A stretch of DNA of 26,467 nucleotides from JAFECT01 sp964432415 (GTDB lineage: Bacteria; Pseudomonadota; Alphaproteobacteria; Caulobacterales; Caulobacteraceae): the NCBI GenBank assembly GCA_964432415.1, contig CAYSNW010000058.1, positions 1 to 26,467 on the forward strand, in the 5' to 3' direction. Position 1 is the stretch's first letter, and the number at the start of each line of letters is the position of its first letter. A program made the position numbers and the translations under genes. Below, in pieces: positions 23,870-26,467 of the stretch. The notes beneath the pieces were generated by a model. That model saw nothing but the letters and a program-made list of their open reading frames with translations, did no database searches and was not told the DNA's origin.

Positions 23870-24270
23870 CGTTCGTGCGCCCCGTCGACGGCGGCGGCTT
23901 CAGTCTTGGCGGGCTCGGCGACCTTCTCGGGGTGCGGGTCGCGCGCGATCACCGACAGGCGCTCGGCGCCGGCCTCGTGGGCGGCCTTGACCGGCTGCAG
24001 GCCGAGGTAATTCTGCGACAGGGTCTCGATGCGCTGGGGCGTCTCCAGGTGCGCGGCCTCCGCGCCCAGCAGTTTCACCCGGCGCTGCTCGTCGTTGATC
24101 TGCTGCTCCAGCTGGGCGATGCGCGCCCGCTCGTCGGAGGCGGCCGCCTTGGCGAGGTAGACCCAGAACACCATCAGCACGAAGCAGGAGATCACCACCA
24201 CTTCGACGATGCGGAAGCCGCGCACGCGGCGCTCGAAGATGTTGGCGAACAGGGCGGCGAGCAGGTTCAT
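23866..24270 (-). CDS. ftsL: Cell division protein FtsL
   Basis: FtsL is a bitopic divisome protein that forms the FtsQLB complex and activates FtsWI. The 134-residue protein has a short cytoplasmic start, one transmembrane helix (about 21-41, VEVVVISCFVLMVFWVYLAK), a periplasmic coiled coil (about 45-76, ARIAQLEQQINDEQRRVKLL) and the segment PQRIETLSQNYLGLQPV, then an Ala/Glu/Lys-rich tail. Sequence conservation in this family is low, so the call leans on topology, coiled coil and position between rsmH and ftsI. ATGA overlaps join it to both neighbours. Confidence 0.93.
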   Translation of the reverse strand: MNLLAALFANIFERRVRGFRIVEVVVISCFVLMVFWVYLAKAAASDERARIAQLEQQINDEQRRVKLLGAEAAHLETPQRIETLSQNYLGLQPVKAAHEAGAERLSVIARDPHPEKVAEPAKTEAAAVDGAHER

Positions 24271-25226
24271 GCGGCCCTCCGTTCGGCCCAGGCGGGAGCA
24301 TGGGTGCGCCGCGCGGCGCGCAGCTTGGCCGAGCGGGCGCGGGGGTTCTCGAAGGTCTCGATGTCGGACGGGCCGCGATGGCCCTTGAACAGCAGCTCGA
24401 AGCTCGGCGCCGGTCCACTCTCGGCCTGGGGCCGATGCCGCGAACCCTGGGGCTTGAGCCCGGCGCGCTCGGTCAGGAAGCTCTTCACGATGCGGTCTTC
24501 CAAGGAGTGGAAGGTGACCACGGCCAGCCTTCCGCCCGGCGCCAGCAGCCGCTCGGCCGCCGCGAGACCGGCTTCCAGCTCGCCCAGCTCGTCGTTGACC
24601 GCGATGCGCAGCGCCTGGAAGACGCGGGTGGCCGGATGGGTCGGGGCGCCCTTGCGGCCGCCCAGCGCCCGCTCCACGGTCTCGGCCAGGTCCACGGTGC
24701 GGTGAAAGGGGGCCTGCTCGCGCCGCTGCACCAGCACCTTGGCGATCCGGCGCGAGGCGCGCTCCTCGCCATAGACCCAGAAGATGCGCGCCAGCTCCGC
24801 CTCGTCCTCGTCGTTGACCAGGTCCGCGGCGCTCGGCCCATCGCCGCCCATACGCATGTCCAGGGGGCCATCCTGCATGAAGGAAAAGCCGCGCTCGGCC
24901 TGGTCGATCTGCATGGAGGAGACGCCGATATCCAGCGCCACGCCCTGGCAGCTGTCGATCTCCAGCGCCGCCAGGCCGGCTTCCATCTCCGAGAAGCGGC
25001 GCTCCACCAGGGCGAATTTGTCGGAGAACACCGCACCCAGGGCGTCGGCGAAGCCACCCACGGACGGATCGCGGTCGAAGGCGACAACCCGGGCCCCGCG
25101 CTCGAGAAAGGCGCGGGAATAGCCGCCCGCGCCGAAGGTCCCGTCCACGATCACGTCGCCCGCCCTGGGGTCGATGGCCTCGACCACCTCATCGAGCAGG
25201 ACGGAGAGGTGGGCCTGCGCACTCAT
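24267..25226 (-). CDS. rsmH: 16S rRNA (cytosine-1402-N4)-methyltransferase
   Basis: RsmH (MraW) methylates N4 of C1402 in 16S rRNA, using SAM. The 319-residue protein shows HLSVLLDEVVEAI, the SAM motif VDGTFGAGGYSRAFLE, FDRDP, ALDIGVSSMQIDQAERGFSF, LDMRM, RVFQALRIAVNDELGELE, VVTFHSLEDRIVK and the end NPRARSAKLRAARR. I took the ATG at 25224-25226; a GTG at 25251-25253 would add nine residues, but that stretch lies within a palindromic repeat. The ribosome-binding site is weak and lies inside the same element, which is unusual. The stop overlaps the ftsL start (ATGA). Confidence 0.96.
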   Translation of the reverse strand: MSAQAHLSVLLDEVVEAIDPRAGDVIVDGTFGAGGYSRAFLERGARVVAFDRDPSVGGFADALGAVFSDKFALVERRFSEMEAGLAALEIDSCQGVALDIGVSSMQIDQAERGFSFMQDGPLDMRMGGDGPSAADLVNDEDEAELARIFWVYGEERASRRIAKVLVQRREQAPFHRTVDLAETVERALGGRKGAPTHPATRVFQALRIAVNDELGELEAGLAAAERLLAPGGRLAVVTFHSLEDRIVKSFLTERAGLKPQGSRHRPQAESGPAPSFELLFKGHRGPSDIETFENPRARSAKLRAARRTHAPAWAERRAA

Positions 25227-25275
25227 CGCGCGCTCAGGCAAAGTGGGACGCACTTTGCCGCCCGGAGGGCGCGAT
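25225..25275. repeat. Bipartite palindromic element A (rsmH start side)
   Basis: The outer arms ATCGCGC (25225-25231) and GCGCGAT (25269-25275) enclose an inner perfect 9-bp inverted repeat GGCAAAGTG-GGACG-CACTTTGCC (25237-25259, 5-nt loop). It contains the rsmH ribosome-binding region and part of its start codon. The layout matches element B, suggesting members of one family of alphaproteobacterial palindromic intergenic repeats; that family link is from memory of such repeats, not from a search. Confidence 0.7.
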
Positions 25276-25287
25276 CATGCTTAGTGT

Positions 25288-25334
25288 GAGCATGTCCGGG
25301 CGCAAAAATGCGTACCATTTTTGCTGACATGCTC
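25288..25334. repeat. Bipartite palindromic element B (mraZ stop side)
   Basis: The outer arms GAGCATGTC (25288-25296) and GACATGCTC (25326-25334), 9 bp and perfect, enclose an inner 9-bp inverted repeat GCAAAAATG-CGTAC-CATTTTTGC (25302-25324, 5-nt loop). A further palindrome GCTCATGAGC (25331-25340) overlaps the right arm, and CATGCT-N7-AGCATG (25276-25294) links it to element A. The right end reaches into the mraZ stop codon (25333-25335). In mRNA it would fold into a long, almost uninterrupted hairpin. Confidence 0.75.
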
Positions 25335-25800
25335 ATGAGCCGCTCACCGTCCTGGCGGCGCGCTGTTCCTGGCGCAGCTGGGCCAGCCCGGCGCGCGCGG
25401 CGGCGCGCTGCTCGGCCTGCCAGGCCTGCCAGGCGCGCGGGTTCCACAGCTGGAAGCGGTCCTTCAGGCCCACCACCACCACGGAGTCGCTCAGGCCGAA
25501 CTCCTCGCACAGCTTCTCGGGCAGGGTGATGCGGCCCGCGCTGTCGAAGGCCAGCTGGCTCATGCCGGCATAGACGGTGGACTCCAGCGAGGTGCGCAGC
25601 GGATCGCCGAAGGGCAGTTCCTCGATCAGGGCCTCGTAGCGGTCGAACAGGGCCTTGCCCCCGCCCTCCAGGCAATCGGCCTCGATGGAGGGGAAGCAGA
25701 ACACGCCGTCGAAGGAGCCGGCGGCCGCGGCGCGGAATTCCTGAGGCACGACGAAGCGCCTCTTCGCATCCAGCTGTTTCTCGAACGTCGAGAGAAACAC
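25333..25800 (-). CDS. mraZ: Transcriptional regulator MraZ
   Basis: MraZ is the DNA-binding regulator of the dcw cluster and forms a ring-shaped oligomer of two AbrB-like domains per chain. The 155-residue protein starts MFLSTFEKQLDAKRR and has the two repeat motifs DAKRRFVVPQEFR (11-23) and DSAGRITLPEKL, each with the family DxxxR signature. The C-terminus is an Ala/Gln/Arg-rich extension. Start is GTG at 25798-25800 with GGGG upstream. It is the first protein gene of the cluster, separated from rsmH by two palindromic repeats (106 nt) instead of the usual few bases. A TGGG array upstream suggests autoregulation. Confidence 0.96.
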   Translation of the reverse strand: MFLSTFEKQLDAKRRFVVPQEFRAAAAGSFDGVFCFPSIEADCLEGGGKALFDRYEALIEELPFGDPLRTSLESTVYAGMSQLAFDSAGRITLPEKLCEEFGLSDSVVVVGLKDRFQLWNPRAWQAWQAEQRAAARAGLAQLRQEQRAARTVSGS

Positions 25801-25841
25801 GCGCCCCTACAGACCGATTGGCCCGCCCCTGAAATCACCGT

Positions 25842-25872
25842 TGGGAATGGGTTAACATGGGAGAAAATGGGT
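25842..25872. promoter_or_regulatory. Predicted MraZ operator: TGGG direct repeats with 10-bp period
   Basis: TGGG occurs at 25842, 25848, 25858 and 25868; the last three are exactly 10 bp apart, that is TGGGN separated by 5 nt. This is the arrangement described for the E. coli MraZ site. The repeats lie 42-72 nt upstream of the mraZ start codon, in the likely 5' untranslated region. They read on the plus strand, opposite to mraZ transcription. I did not compare orientation with the E. coli site, so treat it as a strong candidate. Confidence 0.65.
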
Positions 25873-25941
25873 CGCAATGACACCCAATGACATTTTTAAC
25901 CACAATGGCGACTTCATGGCCCGCTTTTGCAGAAAAAGCAC

Positions 25942-25956
25942 GAACATACGCAGAAC
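25942..25956. promoter_or_regulatory. Predicted LexA (SOS) box upstream of mraZ
   Basis: GAAC-ATACGCA-GAAC is a perfect direct repeat with 7-nt spacing, reading GTTC-N7-GTTC in the mraZ direction. That is the consensus LexA operator of alphaproteobacteria, including Caulobacter. It lies 142-156 nt upstream of the mraZ start and just downstream of a plausible promoter, a position suited to repression. Eight fixed bases would be expected by chance less than once in a window this size at this composition. Confidence 0.55.
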
Positions 25957-25973
25957 ATGCACAGTATTACGCG

Positions 25974-25998
25974 CGTATAGGTCGCAGGGACCAAGCAA
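25974..25998 (-). promoter_or_regulatory. Possible housekeeping promoter of mraZ
   Basis: On the minus strand TTGCTTG (25998-25992) is followed after 10 nt by CCTATACG (25981-25974). This resembles the Caulobacter sigma-73 pattern TTGACGS-N10-14-GCTANAWC with several mismatches. It would start transcription near 25967, immediately before the LexA-type box, and leave a leader of about 165 nt containing the TGGG array. Weak sequence match; position is the main support. Confidence 0.35.
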
Positions 25999-26010
25999 CG
26001 CGTTCAGAAA

Positions 26011-26046
26011 GGTTAACGGCCAAGGTTGACCCGTAGGGGTTAACGG
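26011..26046. repeat. Three GGTTRAC repeats between rnpB and mraZ
   Basis: GGTTAACGG (26011-26019), GGTTGACCC (26024-26032) and GGTTAACGG (26038-26046) are spaced 13 and 14 nt apart. The GTTAAC core is palindromic and occurs again at 25851-25856. They lie between the rnpB 3' end and the possible mraZ promoter. They could be regulator sites; no known motif is clearly matched. Confidence 0.4.
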
Positions 26047-26075
26047 GAGGGTTTTGCCGACCTTCGGGCGGAGAA

Positions 26076-26467
26076 TGGATCAGACGGCCTGTAAGCCGGG
26101 TTCTGTCCCCGGGGGCGAACCCCGGGCGACGGTCATTCCTCTGGACCGGCCATTGCTGGACGGTTCTCGCGACCTACCCGGACCGCTCGGCCCGGCGACG
26201 GGCCTACCCTGTCTTTCGACGGGGCGCGCGGTCCCTATTCGGTCTTGCTCCAGGCGGGGCTTGCCATGCCGTCCCTGTCACCAGGCACGCGGTGGGCTCT
26301 TACCCCACCCTTTCACCCTTACCCTACTTCGCCTTCGGCTTCGAAGGGCAAGCCCCGCGAAGCTTTAGCGGAACAGGGCGGTTTGCTTTCTGTGGCGCTA
26401 TCCCTGGGGTCACCCCCGGCGGGCGTTACCCGCCGCCTTGTCGCCGTGGAGCCCGGACTTTCCTCGA
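26076..26467 (-). ncRNA. rnpB: RNase P RNA, type A (5' end cut by window edge)
   Basis: This is the catalytic RNA of RNase P, which removes the 5' leader from pre-tRNAs. Reading the minus strand from the right edge, the conserved blocks appear in order: GAGGAAAGTCCGGGCTCC (26464-26447), the ACAGAAAGCAAACCGCC block, AGGGTGAAAGGGTGGGGTAA with AGAGCCCACCG, AGGAATGACCGTCG and the 3' signature ACAGAACCCGGCTTACAGG. About 60 nt of 5' sequence (P1/P2) is probably missing beyond the window. The exact 3' end is not marked by a clear terminator; I set it just past GGCCGTCTGATCC. An overlapping open frame on the plus strand is spurious. The position upstream of mraZ on the same strand fits other alphaproteobacteria. 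Confidence 0.95.

Noticed and set aside
26054..26368. A plus-strand open frame of 104 codons
   Set aside because: It lies within, and antisense to, RNase P RNA; the conserved blocks show the region is an RNA gene.

Overview
The window is very GC-rich (roughly 70% by eye) and carries almost the whole division and cell wall (dcw) cluster of an alphaproteobacterium, most likely a member of the Caulobacteraceae (Caulobacter/Phenylobacterium type). Supporting signs are the gene order, the type A RNase P RNA next to mraZ, a meso-DAP-type MurE, CtrA-like boxes near ddl and ftsQ, and an alphaproteobacterial LexA box (GTTC-N7-GTTC) upstream of mraZ. The genus is inferred, not proven.

The dcw genes are all on the minus strand, so they read from right to left: rnpB (cut by the right edge), mraZ, rsmH, ftsL, ftsI, murE, murF, mraY, murD, then ftsW, murG, then murC, murB, then a sensor kinase and a beta-barrel protein, then ddl, ftsQ, ftsA. 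From rsmH to murD the junctions are ATGA or TGATG overlaps or 1-nt gaps, which indicates tight translational coupling. Products cover the Mur ligase steps from MurC to MurF, D-Ala-D-Ala synthesis (Ddl), lipid I and II synthesis (MraY, MurG), septal polymerisation and crosslinking (FtsW, FtsI) and the divisome scaffold (FtsL, FtsQ, FtsA).

The cluster is interrupted by plus-strand accessory genes: (i) 14665-16792, a Sel1-repeat protein and an altronate-dehydratase-like enzyme between murD and ftsW; (ii) 10944-12286, two tandem secreted paralogues and a small ABM-like protein between murG and murC; (iii) 5832-6086, a small CxxC protein between ddl and the beta-barrel gene. Left of ftsA, where ftsZ would be expected, there is a convergent membrane-protein gene, then a small membrane protein and an ABC exporter (ATPase plus a permease cut by the left edge). 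No ftsZ is present in the window.

The richest non-coding DNA is at the right end. Between mraZ and rsmH lie two adjacent bipartite palindromic elements. One contains the rsmH start region and the other touches the mraZ stop codon. Upstream of mraZ are a TGGG array with 10-bp period (a likely MraZ operator), a perfect LexA-type box, a plausible promoter and a GGTTRAC repeat trio. I see no CRISPR array, tRNA, transposase or prophage gene.
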